NCBI GenBank assembly: GCA_964423405.1
Contig: CAYREY010000020.1
Coordinates: forward strand, 1-62,651
Reading direction: 5' to 3'
DNA from: Bog-950 sp964423405
GTDB taxonomy: Bacteria; Bacteroidota; Bacteroidia; Chitinophagales; LD1
DNA length: 62,651 nucleotides
The translations under genes were made by a program, and so were the position numbers. This document shows positions 1-8,505 of this stretch, one piece after another; position 1 is the first letter of the stretch, and every line of letters begins with the position of its first letter. The notes under the pieces were generated by a model. That model did no database searches and was not told the DNA's origin. It saw only the letters and a list, made by a program, of their open reading frames with translations.

Positions 1-495
<495 letters not shown>

Positions 496-608
496 ATTTT
501 TTTTAAATCTTATATTTTTATTTCTATTAAATCCAATATGTCAAAAGTTATTGAGTGTAAACTCTAAGTTCATTGCCTGCTGGTGTTCGGCTGCAGGGTT
601 CAAACTTA

Positions 609-718
<110 letters not shown>

Positions 719-725
719 CTTATTT

Positions 726-762
726 AAAAAGCCTCTTCTGAGAAATCAGAGAGGCTTTTTTG
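726..762 (+). terminator. rRNA operon intrinsic terminator
   Basis: An inverted repeat with AAAAAGCCTC paired to GAGGCTTTTT and an inner TGA/TCA stem, followed by a T run, lies directly after 5S. It ends the rRNA operon. The 246 bases from 763 to 1008 hold no gene that I can recognise. Confidence 0.85.
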
Positions 763-1008
763 TTTACATAATCTAGACCTCTTTGCATCACATATACACA
801 ACTAATGCAAAGGCTTCTACAACAGACCGCAAAGTGAGAGTATTTCTTTGCGCTGTATTTACTTAGCTGATTTTGCGTTAATTAATTTGGGCTTGTGTAA
901 ATGGATTTCCGAAAATATCCAATCTATTACGGAGTATAGACAACCACTATAAAAACTTCAAGGTAGTAGTGCGCAATTTAAATCAATCGCACTAACAGTA
1001 AAGTGCGC

Positions 1009-1368
1009 TTATTTTGCTTTTCTCTTTTTCTGAATTGTATCAAAGGTTTTTGCCAGAATGTAAAACACAATCAATGTAATTACAATGCCAGGTATACCAT
1101 ATATAGGCCCTAACCAATAAAACATTACAAAGGGAAGACCAACTCCAATAACTATGCCCAGGCAACCCCAAAAATCAAGCTTCGCTTTTTCAGGTGGTAT
1201 TGTATCAGCAGGTGTTGTTGTCACTTGCTGCTCAAACGATAGTACTATTTTTGGGGAATAATTTTCATTTACAAAAGATGAGTCACAGTAACTGCATTCT
1301 ACACGTTCTCTATCTTCCGAAAGGCTTAATGCTGCCCCGCAATTTGGACATTTTACTTGGTAAATCAT
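1009..1368 (-). CDS. Zinc-ribbon protein with two C-terminal membrane helices
   Basis: This 119-residue protein starts with a treble-clef/zinc-ribbon pattern: CxxC at residues 7-10 (CPNCG) and a second CxxC at 25-28 (CSYCD). A short linker follows, then two hydrophobic helices at about 66-87 and 89-109 and a basic tail (KKRKAK), which suggests the tail is cytoplasmic. The zinc-ribbon plus TM layout is common in small uncharacterised membrane proteins. No specific function can be assigned. It stands alone between the rRNA operon and a lipoprotein gene on the other strand. The Cys pattern makes it a real gene despite its size. Confidence 0.7.
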   Translation of the reverse strand: MIYQVKCPNCGAALSLSEDRERVECSYCDSSFVNENYSPKIVLSFEQQVTTTPADTIPPEKAKLDFWGCLGIVIGVGLPFVMFYWLGPIYGIPGIVITLIVFYILAKTFDTIQKKRKAK

Positions 1369-1555
1369 TTGTTTGGTTTGTGCCTATACTATTTAAGTCC
1401 GTATGTAAATCTATGCAATAATATCTTGTATTATCTATATCATACTATTATGTGTGGGTGTGAAACAGTTTAGTAGCCGCAGTCCTTGTAAGGCCTATTC
1501 ACCACGCGCACTATTATTCGCTGTTATATGTTATTATTGTAACGAAATTATTCAA

Positions 1556-1921
1556 ATGAAAAATCTTATTACCTGTATATCTGCCTTTACACTTTTGCTG
1601 TTTACCAATAGCTGCACTGTCAATTCAAGCACTGTATCCAACACAGTTTCGCAGGTGGGCACAGCAGTTACCCAAACAGCAGCTTATCAAAGCGCTAAAC
1701 TTACGGTAGATAAATGGGCGGCTAAAATTGGTTTAACCCCACAACAAACAGCACAGGTTTTACCTATGGTGCAGGATTATTTTACGGTGGTGGGTACGGC
1801 GGTTGTTACTACCAACGGCTCGGCCTCGCAAAAGGCTACAGCTGCTAAAAATGCGCTGGTTACAAAACTAAAAACAGTGCTTACAGCACAGCAGGTCACT
1901 CAGGCTATAGGCATGCTTTAA
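1556..1921 (+). CDS. Small predicted lipoprotein, unknown function
   Basis: I chose the ATG at 1556 because it gives a lipoprotein signal: a Lys near the N terminus, a hydrophobic stretch (ISAFTLLLF) and a lipobox-like FTNSC with the Cys at residue 20. The longer upstream reading frame only adds non-signal sequence. The mature part (about 100 residues) is rich in Thr, Val, Ala and Gln and looks helical (LTPQQTAQVLPMVQDYF). I do not recognise the family. Its stop overlaps the stop of the convergent GH31 gene in the palindrome TTAA at 1918-1921, so the two transcripts run into each other without a terminator. Confidence 0.65.
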   Translation: MKNLITCISAFTLLLFTNSCTVNSSTVSNTVSQVGTAVTQTAAYQSAKLTVDKWAAKIGLTPQQTAQVLPMVQDYFTVVGTAVVTTNGSASQKATAAKNALVTKLKTVLTAQQVTQAIGML

Positions 1922-4206
1922 TTTACACCAACGGCAATGCTGCTGCTTACGGGCCACTTGCCGGTGGTAATACTAAGCAACCTGTTAGTAGTATCGTATG
2001 ATTGGGTGTTAACCATGTTGCCGTTTATTGAAGCTTTATGAGGTGTATTGCAGTTAATAAATTTAACTAGCCATACTCGCTCTTTTACTTTACCTGCAAA
2101 CTCTTTACCATCGGGTGTAATAGTTAGCTGCATGTTGGAGCCAGTTTGGTTAAATTCTATATTGGTAAATGAACAGATATTAGTACGGTAGTTATCGCTA
2201 TTCCCATCATCTTCATACAAATTAAAACTTCCGTTGGTGCCGGTGTAAACCGATAGTATGACCGTATCTAAATGTTCATCGGCATGTAGCCTGGCAGGTT
2301 GCTGTGGTATAATACTCCCCTGCTTTATAAATACCGGTATCTCATCTATTTTATAATCAAATGTTACCTTTTGGTTGCCGTTAATTAGTTGATTGTTGCG
2401 GTAATCGTACCAATTTCCATCGGGCAGCCAAATGGTTTGCACTGCGGTTTCGCGGTTGCCCATACGCTTGCATATTGGGGCTGCAATCATATTCTCCCCA
2501 AAATAGTATTGCTGCGGACAATGGTATGCATCCTCCTTTTCGGGGTGCTTATAATACATAGGACGAATGAGCGAAATACCACTATCATAAGCCATGCGGC
2601 TATAGGTATAAATGTAGGGTAGCAGGCTGTAGCGTTGTAGCACCGCTTTTTTCATAGCCTCAAAATAAGGCATGGGATACTGCCACATACGCCGCTCTAT
2701 GTCGGGGTCGGCAGTAGCATGTGTCCGGAAGATTGGGCTGAAAGCCCCCCATTGTACCCAACGGGTAAACAGCTCGGGGTCCTGCTTTGCTTTTTTGTTT
2801 AAGGGGTTCATGTGCCCACCAATATCGTGACTCCAAAAACCAAAGCCCACATTGGCGGCAGTAGCCGTAAACCAGGGTTGGTAGCGCAGCGATTTCCAGT
2901 TAATAAAAACATCGCCGCTAAATCCTATCTGGTAGCGCTGGTTACCCAACCCGCCGTAGCGGTGAAAGATTAGCGGCCGTTTGCTCTGCCGCTGCATATC
3001 GCTAAAGTGCACATAGTTAAGGTAGAAAGTTGGGTTAACCCCTTTAATACCAGTGTTGCTGTATTGCTGCCAATCCAGCCACCAGAAATCTACGCCCGCT
3101 TTTTCGTAAGGATGTAACAGTACATCAAAATAGCTGCGGGCAAATTGCTTATTGGTAATATCAAATGCTATAGTGCGGTTGCCTGTAGTATCAAAATTCA
3201 TGGCCGCGGCAAACCTGGCATAAGCTGCCTCGTGCGGTTGTACCCCCGATGCCGGGTGCAGGTTAAGGCAGGTTTTTATGTTCTTACTGTTGGTCCAGTT
3301 TAAAAAGGCGGCGTAATCGGGAAAGTACTTTTTGCTCCAGGTAAAGCCTGTCCAGCCGTCGGGCTCTGGTTTATAACGGGCAAATACCTCCGGGTCGCTA
3401 GTTTTGGTCATGTGCCAGTCCATATCTATCACCAGCACATCCAGCGGTATGCTGTTTTTTTCGTAGCCAGCTACTATATCTTTAAAATCCTGTTCGCTGT
3501 ATTTACTGTACTTGCTGTACCACACTCCAAATGCAAATTTAGGTGGTAGCGAAATTTTACCCGATACTGCTGTAAAATCGTACAAGGCTGCTTTATAGTT
3601 ATTGCCATAAGCAAACAAATACCAATCGGTATTGTCTTTGCCCGGGTTGTTTTGCACCCATGGCCAATCGCTTTTATCAAAAACCGGTTTTTGGCTGTCA
3701 TCTACAAGCACCCAGCCATCGCGCGATAGTACACCATCGCCGGTATTGATACTTTTAAGTGTTTGGAAACTGTATTTCCCCGATGTACCATCGAGTGTGC
3801 GTGTAGTGCCTTTAAGGTTATGCTTATTGCGCTGGCCGGGGTGCCAGGTAAAGCTGCGGTTAGTGTCGGTATATTTAACCTGCAGGTTAGTACGGCTAAA
3901 CTTACCCGAGTTGAGCTGGTAGCTTACTTGCAAACCGGCTGTTTTAATTACCAGCAGGCCGTTTTCTGTTTTTTGCTCAAAGGCCGGCACGGGCAGGTTG
4001 CGGTTTACAAAGGTAATAGTGGCGTTATCGGTAAAGGTACTGTCTGGTGAGTACTCCATACGTATCAGCCTTTCTGTAAGCAAAGTAAAACGGGTATTAC
4101 CGGCGGTTATAACCGCTTCGGGGTTGGCTACAGGGTTGTAGGGTTGTGCATTACCCACCAGGCTTAATAAGCATAGCACAGCAGGCAGCAGGTATTTGTT
4201 TACCAT
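1918..4206 (-). CDS. Glycoside hydrolase family 31 (alpha-glucosidase/alpha-xylosidase type), exported
   Basis: A 762-residue protein with a Sec signal peptide when started at the ATG at 4206 (VNKYLLPAVLCLLSLVGNAQ, cut after AQ). The GH31 order is visible: an N-terminal beta-sandwich, then the (beta/alpha)8 barrel with PPKFAFGVWYSKY near 235 and VLVIDMDWH. The nucleophile Asp is in WWLDW (residue 378) and the likely acid/base Asp is in FSGDVFINW (residue 432). A beta-sandwich with PVFIKQGSIIP follows at the C-terminal side. GH31 enzymes retain configuration and cleave alpha-linked glucose or xylose; substrate specificity cannot be read here. The protein probably acts in the periplasm. The ORF extends 13 codons upstream, but that would bury the signal peptide. 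Confidence 0.9.
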   Translation of the reverse strand: MVNKYLLPAVLCLLSLVGNAQPYNPVANPEAVITAGNTRFTLLTERLIRMEYSPDSTFTDNATITFVNRNLPVPAFEQKTENGLLVIKTAGLQVSYQLNSGKFSRTNLQVKYTDTNRSFTWHPGQRNKHNLKGTTRTLDGTSGKYSFQTLKSINTGDGVLSRDGWVLVDDSQKPVFDKSDWPWVQNNPGKDNTDWYLFAYGNNYKAALYDFTAVSGKISLPPKFAFGVWYSKYSKYSEQDFKDIVAGYEKNSIPLDVLVIDMDWHMTKTSDPEVFARYKPEPDGWTGFTWSKKYFPDYAAFLNWTNSKNIKTCLNLHPASGVQPHEAAYARFAAAMNFDTTGNRTIAFDITNKQFARSYFDVLLHPYEKAGVDFWWLDWQQYSNTGIKGVNPTFYLNYVHFSDMQRQSKRPLIFHRYGGLGNQRYQIGFSGDVFINWKSLRYQPWFTATAANVGFGFWSHDIGGHMNPLNKKAKQDPELFTRWVQWGAFSPIFRTHATADPDIERRMWQYPMPYFEAMKKAVLQRYSLLPYIYTYSRMAYDSGISLIRPMYYKHPEKEDAYHCPQQYYFGENMIAAPICKRMGNRETAVQTIWLPDGNWYDYRNNQLINGNQKVTFDYKIDEIPVFIKQGSIIPQQPARLHADEHLDTVILSVYTGTNGSFNLYEDDGNSDNYRTNICSFTNIEFNQTGSNMQLTITPDGKEFAGKVKERVWLVKFINCNTPHKASINGNMVNTQSYDTTNRLLSITTGKWPVSSSIAVGVN

Positions 4207-4263
4207 AGTTGTAATAAGTAAACGAAAGGTAAGTTTTTGTAGCAAATACCAGTATAGGGCAAT

Positions 4264-4297
4264 AAAAAAAGCCTACCGCTTGTGGCAGTAGGCTTTT
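4264..4297 (-). terminator. Terminator of the ribosomal protein operon
   Basis: Read on the minus strand, AAAAGCCTACTGCC pairs with the GGTAGGCTTTT side and is followed by a run of seven T. It lies about 30 bases after the rplQ stop and just before the GH31 start. Confidence 0.8.
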
Positions 4298-4328
4298 GCT
4301 TATTTGTTCGCTTTTAAGGCTGGCCGAA

Positions 4329-4814
4329 TTATTCTTCAGAAGCACCTTCATCAGCTGCTTTCTTTTTAGCAGTTGATTTTTTAGCACCACCCGAACGACG
4401 GGTTTTCTTCTTAGGCTCAGTAGCTTTAGCTGTGTTTTTGTTCTGAGTGTAGCTTTCGTTAAAGTCTACCAGTTCAATCAGCGCCATCTCGGCAGCATCG
4501 CCTGCACGGAAACCTGTTTTAATTACGCGGGTATAACCACCCGGGCGGTCACCTACTTTAGGGCCTATTACGTTAAACAACTCGGTAACAGCTGCTTTAT
4601 CTTCCAGCACGCTAAACACCAAACGACGGTTGTGTGTAGTGTTTTCTTTGCTGCGGGTAACCATTGGCTCTATGTAGCCTCTCAGCGCTTTGGCTTTAGC
4701 CAGTGTAGTGAAAATGCGCTTATGTGTGATAAGGGCCACACCTAAGTTCATCATCAATGCATGGCGGTGAGCTGTTTTTCTTCCCAGGTTATTTACTTTA
4801 TCTCCGTGTCTCAT
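4329..4814 (-). CDS. rplQ: 50S ribosomal protein L17
   Basis: The start MRHGDKVNNLGRKTAHRHAL is the L17 signature, as are the following LITHKRIFTTLAKAKALRGY and the GGYTRVIK segment. At 161 residues it is longer than the E. coli protein (127). The extra length is a C-terminal Lys/Ala-rich tail (KKKTRRSGGAKKSTAKKKA...), typical of this phylum. It is the last gene of the operon, 62 bases after rpoA, and is followed by the terminator at 4264-4297. It is part of the large ribosomal subunit, near the exit tunnel. Confidence 0.98.
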   Translation of the reverse strand: MRHGDKVNNLGRKTAHRHALMMNLGVALITHKRIFTTLAKAKALRGYIEPMVTRSKENTTHNRRLVFSVLEDKAAVTELFNVIGPKVGDRPGGYTRVIKTGFRAGDAAEMALIELVDFNESYTQNKNTAKATEPKKKTRRSGGAKKSTAKKKAADEGASEE

Positions 4815-4876
4815 GACTTTATTGTTTTGCTATTTCGGGTTTATCTCAATACTAATTACTAACTACTTAATACTAT

Positions 4877-5869
4877 TTATTGCTCGTCCAGCTTGTATTT
4901 AGCCAGGTCCATACCAAAACCAAGGCCTTTCTCAATCAGCAGGGCTTCAATCTCAACCAGCGATTTTTTACCGAAGTTACGGAACTTCAGCAGGTCGTTG
5001 GTGTTAAACTGCACCAGCTCTTCCAGCGAGTTTATTTTAGCTGCTTTTAAGCAGTTGAAAGCACGTACCGAAAGATCCAGATCTTCCAGAGGGGTTTTCA
5101 GTAGCTTACGCATGTGTAGTACATGCTCGTCAACCATTTCAGTTTCTGCAGCAGCAGGGCTATCAAAGCTGATGTGCTCATCGGTTATCAGCATCAGGTG
5201 CTGAATAAGGATGCGCGAAGCTTCTTTAACTGCTTCTTCAGGGTGTACGGTTCCATCGGTAGATACTTCCAGAACCAGTTTTTCAAAGTCAACACGCTGT
5301 TCAACGCGGAACGGCTCAACGGCGTATTTTACATTTTTAATAGGAGTGTAGATTGCATCAATTGGAATAAAACCAATAGCGTGCTCTTTGCTGTTCTCAT
5401 CAGCCGGTACATAACCGCGGCCTTTGGTAATAGTAAGTTCTACTTCCAGGTTTACACTTGGCTCCATGTTGCAGATAACCAAATCCGGGTTCATTACCTG
5501 GTAAACGTTGGTGTGTTTCTCTATATGCTCAGCTTTAAATACGTTGGTATTTTTTAAAGCTATGTATATTTTCTCAGCAGCGTTCTCATCGTCCATTACT
5601 TTCTTTAAACGAACCTGCTTAAGGTTAAGCACTATCTCGGTAACATCTTCCAGTACACCTTTGATAGTAGAAAACTCGTGGTCAACTCCGGTGATTTTGA
5701 TACCGCTGATGGCGTAACCTTCAAGCGATGAAAGAAGCACTCTTCTTAGTGCGTTACCAACAGTAACACCGAAACCCGGCTCAAGGGGTTTAAATTCAAA
5801 AGTTCCTTCAAAATCGGTAGCTTTCTGTAAAGTGATTTTGTCGGGCTTTTGAAAGGTTAGTAGTGACAT
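4877..5869 (-). CDS. rpoA: DNA-directed RNA polymerase subunit alpha
   Basis: A 330-residue protein of normal alpha-subunit length. The N-terminal dimerisation domain contains FEFKPLEPGFGVTVGNALRRVLLSSLEGYAI (residues about 25-55). The C-terminal domain, which binds DNA and activators, contains LDLSVRAFNCLKAAKINSLEELV and LLKFRNFGKKSLVEIEALL. It assembles the RNA polymerase core. Its place between rpsD and rplQ is the conserved bacterial order. Confidence 0.99.
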   Translation of the reverse strand: MSLLTFQKPDKITLQKATDFEGTFEFKPLEPGFGVTVGNALRRVLLSSLEGYAISGIKITGVDHEFSTIKGVLEDVTEIVLNLKQVRLKKVMDDENAAEKIYIALKNTNVFKAEHIEKHTNVYQVMNPDLVICNMEPSVNLEVELTITKGRGYVPADENSKEHAIGFIPIDAIYTPIKNVKYAVEPFRVEQRVDFEKLVLEVSTDGTVHPEEAVKEASRILIQHLMLITDEHISFDSPAAAETEMVDEHVLHMRKLLKTPLEDLDLSVRAFNCLKAAKINSLEELVQFNTNDLLKFRNFGKKSLVEIEALLIEKGLGFGMDLAKYKLDEQ

Positions 5870-5945
5870 AGTTTATTTTGAATTTTATTATTAAGAAAAA
5901 TGGCTTACCCAAAACGGCAGTAGCCTGTTGCCAGGCTATTGCTAA

Positions 5946-6551
5946 TTATTTAGAGTATAACTCAACTATCAACTGTTCGTTGATGTTTTCTGGTATCTGG
6001 TCTCTTTCCGGAAATTCCACAAAAGTACCTTCCACACCTTTTTCATCAAGTACCAGCCAGTTGAATTTTTTACCTTTCTTGGCCAGAGAGTCCTGAACTA
6101 CAGTAAGGTTTTTAGAACGCTCACGTAAGCCTACTTTATCGCCCGGTTTAAGGGTATAAGAAGGTACGTTTACAATTTGGCCGTTAACCGAAATGTGTTT
6201 GTGAATAACCAACTGGCGGGCCTGGGCACGCGAAGCTGCAAAACCAAGACGGTAGATAGTGTTATCTAACCTTGCTTCAAGCAGTTTGAACATGTTGTCG
6301 CCGGTTACACCTTTTTTGCTCGATGCTTTCTCGAACAGGTTACGGAACTGGCGCTCCAGCAAACCATAGGTATACTTTGCCTTTTGCTTTTCAGCTAACT
6401 GCACAGCATATTCCGAAGCTGTTTTTCTTTTCTTAGACTGTCCGTGCTGTCCCGGTGGGTAGCTTCTTTTGTCGAAGTATTTATCTTCTCCGAAAATTGC
6501 ATCACCAAACTTACGGGCGATCTTGGTTTTAGGTCCTGTATATCTTGCCAT
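5946..6551 (-). CDS. rpsD: 30S ribosomal protein S4
   Basis: The N terminus MARYTGPKTKIARKFGDAIFG and the S4 RNA-binding domain (LEARLDNTIYRLGFAASRAQARQLVIHKHISVNG, about residues 90-125) identify it. It has the usual length (201 residues). It binds 16S rRNA early in small-subunit assembly. It is the gene before rpoA in the operon, with 76 bases between the two. Confidence 0.98.
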   Translation of the reverse strand: MARYTGPKTKIARKFGDAIFGEDKYFDKRSYPPGQHGQSKKRKTASEYAVQLAEKQKAKYTYGLLERQFRNLFEKASSKKGVTGDNMFKLLEARLDNTIYRLGFAASRAQARQLVIHKHISVNGQIVNVPSYTLKPGDKVGLRERSKNLTVVQDSLAKKGKKFNWLVLDEKGVEGTFVEFPERDQIPENINEQLIVELYSK

Positions 6552-6609
6552 TACTTATTAATTATTCCTTACTAGTTTAATAATTGGTTATTCGGTACGG
6601 TTGTTTAGC

Positions 6610-7026
6610 TTACACTCTTCTCTTTTTAGGAGGGCGGCAACCGTTGTGAGGTATTGGGGTAGTATCGTTAATTACGGTTACCTCTATACCGCTGGTAAAC
6701 ATGGTACGGATAGCCGACTCGCGACCGCCACCCGGGCCTTTTACAAATACTTCAACTTTACGCAAGCCTGCTTCATGAGCAACTTTAGCGGCTTCTGCCG
6801 ATGCTAACTGAGCAGCATACGGAGTGTTCTTTTTAGAACCACGGAAACCTACTTTACCGGCACTGCTCCAGCTTATGGTTTGGCCAGATAGGTTGGTAAA
6901 GGTGATAATGATATTGTTGAAAGTAGCATTGATGAAAGCTTTACCTTCGCCATCTACCTTTACCACTCTCTTGCGGGCTTTTGCTTTTGCAATTGCCGAA
7001 GCTGACTGCTGTTGTTGTTTTGCCAT
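6610..7026 (-). CDS. rpsK: 30S ribosomal protein S11
   Basis: A 138-residue protein with the S11 core: INATFNNIIITFTNLSGQTISWSSAGKVGFRGSKKNTPYAAQ and a C-terminal GIEVTVINDTTPIPHNGCRPPKKRRV. The short N-terminal extension (KQQQQSASAIAKAKARK) is Gln/Ala/Lys-rich. It sits between rpsM and rpsD, as usual. Confidence 0.98.
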   Translation of the reverse strand: MAKQQQQSASAIAKAKARKRVVKVDGEGKAFINATFNNIIITFTNLSGQTISWSSAGKVGFRGSKKNTPYAAQLASAEAAKVAHEAGLRKVEVFVKGPGGGRESAIRTMFTSGIEVTVINDTTPIPHNGCRPPKKRRV

Positions 7027-7070
7027 TTTGCTTTTTATCTTTTATCTAAGATCTATCTAATTACTACTTA

Positions 7071-7448
7071 TTACTTGGTTACCATTTTCTTATTGGCAAC
7101 TGTCTTTCTCTTACCTTTACGGGTACGAGAGTTGGTTTTGGTACGCTGACCACGAACCGGTAAGCCTTTACGGTGGCGTATACCACGGTAGCTACCAATG
7201 TCCTGCAAACGTTTAATGTTCTGCTGAACTTCACCTCTCAATTCACCTTCTACCTTCAGGTTTTCGCTCAGGTAACGCAGAATGCCGTTTACATCAACGT
7301 CGTTCCAATCTTTAACCTTTGTGTTAGGGTCAATATTGGCTGATGCTAATATTTTGCCGGCGGTTGTTCTGCCAATGCCGTAAATGTAAGTAAGCGCTAC
7401 TACGCCTCTTTTGTTTTTTGGAAGGTCTACACCTGAAATACGTGCCAT
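7071..7448 (-). CDS. rpsM: 30S ribosomal protein S13
   Basis: A 125-residue protein beginning MARISGVDLPKNKRGVVALTYIYGIG, with the helix-hairpin-helix region and the C-terminal block GSYRGIRHRKGLPVRGQRTKTNSRTRKG. It is part of the small-subunit head and contacts the P-site tRNA. It follows rpmJ by 30 bases. Confidence 0.98.
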   Translation of the reverse strand: MARISGVDLPKNKRGVVALTYIYGIGRTTAGKILASANIDPNTKVKDWNDVDVNGILRYLSENLKVEGELRGEVQQNIKRLQDIGSYRGIRHRKGLPVRGQRTKTNSRTRKGKRKTVANKKMVTK

Positions 7449-7478
7449 TCTATATTGATTGGTTTATAAGTTTTTTAA

Positions 7479-7595
7479 TTAACCCTGACGTTGTTTGAAT
7501 TTAGGGTTCTTTTTGTTGATGACGTAAACCACCCCTTTGCGTCTTACAATTTTGCAATCCGCACTTCTCTTTTTTACTGATGCTCTTACTTTCAT
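7479..7595 (-). CDS. rpmJ: 50S ribosomal protein L36
   Basis: This 38-codon frame encodes a protein that begins MKVRASVKKRSADCKIVRR and ends NPKFKQRQG. It lies between infA and rpsM, the normal place for rpmJ. It has only one of the zinc-binding Cys residues (Cys14, in ADCKIVRR). The usual CxxC and the later Cys/His positions are absent, so it is the zinc-free C- type of L36, common in Bacteroidota. It is short but secure because of sequence and context. Confidence 0.95.
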   Translation of the reverse strand: MKVRASVKKRSADCKIVRRKGVVYVINKKNPKFKQRQG

Positions 7596-7635
7596 AACTG
7601 TGTTGTTTTACAACGGTTTTTTTAGCCGCTGTCGC

Positions 7636-7854
7636 TTATTTATATCTGAATGTTATTCTGCCTTTGTTCAAATCATACGGGCTCATCTCCAACTGCACTT
7701 TATCACCTGGCAGAATTTTGATGTAATTCATACGCATTTTTCCTGAAATGTGAGCTATCAACTCGTGGCCGTTCTCTAACTTAACCCTGAACATGGCGTT
7801 GCTCAGTGCCTCTATTATTGTTCCGTCCTGTTTTATTAAGTCTTGCTTTGCCAT
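7636..7854 (-). CDS. infA: Translation initiation factor IF-1
   Basis: A 72-residue S1/OB-fold protein: MAKQDLIKQDGTIIEALSNAMFRVKLENGHELIAHISGKMRMNYIKILPGDKVQLEMSPYDLNKGRITFRYK matches the full length of IF-1. (Sequence given here in outline; key blocks are ALSNAMFRV, HISGKMR and DLNKGRI.) It is the first gene of this operon; secY is not directly upstream, where a divergent cysteine biosynthesis locus begins instead. The promoter at 7899-7929 lies about 45 bases before its start. Confidence 0.98.
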   Translation of the reverse strand: MAKQDLIKQDGTIIEALSNAMFRVKLENGHELIAHISGKMRMNYIKILPGDKVQLEMSPYDLNKGRITFRYK

Positions 7855-7898
7855 TCAGTTTGTTGAAAAATACACACTACCCCCTTAAAAAGGGAACG

Positions 7899-7929
7899 CA
7901 AAAGTAGAATTTACTTACACGTTTCCAAA
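7899..7929 (-). promoter_or_regulatory. Promoter of the infA-rplQ operon
   Basis: On the minus strand, TTTG (7929-7926), then exactly 19 bases, then TACTTTTG (7906-7899). This is a perfect match to the Bacteroidota primary-sigma form TTTG-N19-TAnnTTTG. Transcription would start near 7893, leaving a leader of about 40 bases with a small CCCTTTTTAAGGG hairpin before infA. Confidence 0.75.
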
Positions 7930-8351
7930 TATTTTTGTGGAAAAAAAGAATTGGCCCGTTTGGGCCTGTTTTGAGCCCTTTTTATTCGTTTTTACCCTTT
8001 CGGCAGCTTTTTAGCTTATCTGCTACCACTAATATATGGCCCGGCGGCTTTTTTAGTATACGCTCAACCGGGGCACCCGTATGCTTAACCCCCATAGCTC
8101 CAAATGTGTTAACCCACCCCTGGTCTAAAGCGCTTCAAATCAACAGCTTACAAAAAAATGATGTTAACCCCCAGTTTGGATGATGTTTAATGTATTGACA
8201 ATCAATTTGTTGTAAATTTCCTTAAATCCACTTTAGCAGCCTATAGTCAGTTTTTTGCATTATCTATTATATATGTATGTGCAACTAACATGTTTTTTTC
8301 AAAAAACAGGGAGGTAGTGCCTTATTTCCTCAAAAATTCTATTTTAGCCTC
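7930..8351. other. Intergenic region between infA promoter and cysE leader
   Basis: About 420 bases without a recognisable gene. There is a small GGCCC/GGGCC inverted repeat near 7952-7967 and an AT-rich part from 8180 to 8290 that must carry the promoter for the cysE leader. No clean TTTG-N19-TAnnTTTG match is seen; TAAATTTC at 8213 and TATGTATG at 8272 are weak -7 candidates. Confidence 0.5.
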
Positions 8352-8414
8352 ATGCTATTCGCTAAAGCTATTACTTGTTGTTGCTGTTGTTCTCCCGCAG
8401 GGGCAGATGAATAG
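8352..8414 (+). CDS. Cysteine leader peptide (20 codons, five consecutive Cys) of the cysEK attenuator
   Basis: An ATG at 8352 opens a 20-codon frame that ends at TAG (8412-8414). It encodes MLFAKAIT, then Cys x5 (TGT TGT TGC TGT TGT, 8376-8390), then SPAGADE. Runs of codons for the end product just upstream of a biosynthetic gene and a terminator are the hallmark of ribosome-mediated attenuation. The genes downstream, cysE and cysK, make cysteine. When Cys-tRNA is scarce the ribosome should stall on the Cys run. AGGGGC (8399-8404) could then pair with GCCCTT (8454-8459) and stop the terminator forming. The reading of the sequence is direct; regulation is inferred. Confidence 0.85.
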   Translation: MLFAKAITCCCCCSPAGADE

Positions 8415-8454
8415 CGCATTGGTACATAGCCATACATGCAAAAGATATTCATAG

Positions 8455-8488
8455 CCCTTCGCACAAACGCGAGGGGTTTTTTGTTTTT
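8455..8488 (+). terminator. Attenuator terminator in the cysE leader
   Basis: CCCTTCGC (8455-8462), a 6-base loop, and GCGAGGGG (8469-8476) form an 8-bp stem (one G-U pair). A TTTTTTGTTTTT tract follows, 18 bases before the cysE start. A terminator placed directly in front of the gene it shares a transcript with makes sense only if it is conditional. Its left arm overlaps a competing pairing with AGGGGC at 8399-8404 in the leader peptide frame. Confidence 0.8.
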
Positions 8489-8505
8489 AAAACCTGAATG
8501 TTAAA

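Noticed and set aside
8407..8454. A second short frame of 15 codons whose ATG overlaps the stop of the poly-Cys leader (ATGAATAG)
   Set aside because: It has only one Cys codon and no repeated codon; coupling is possible but there is no positive evidence that it is translated.
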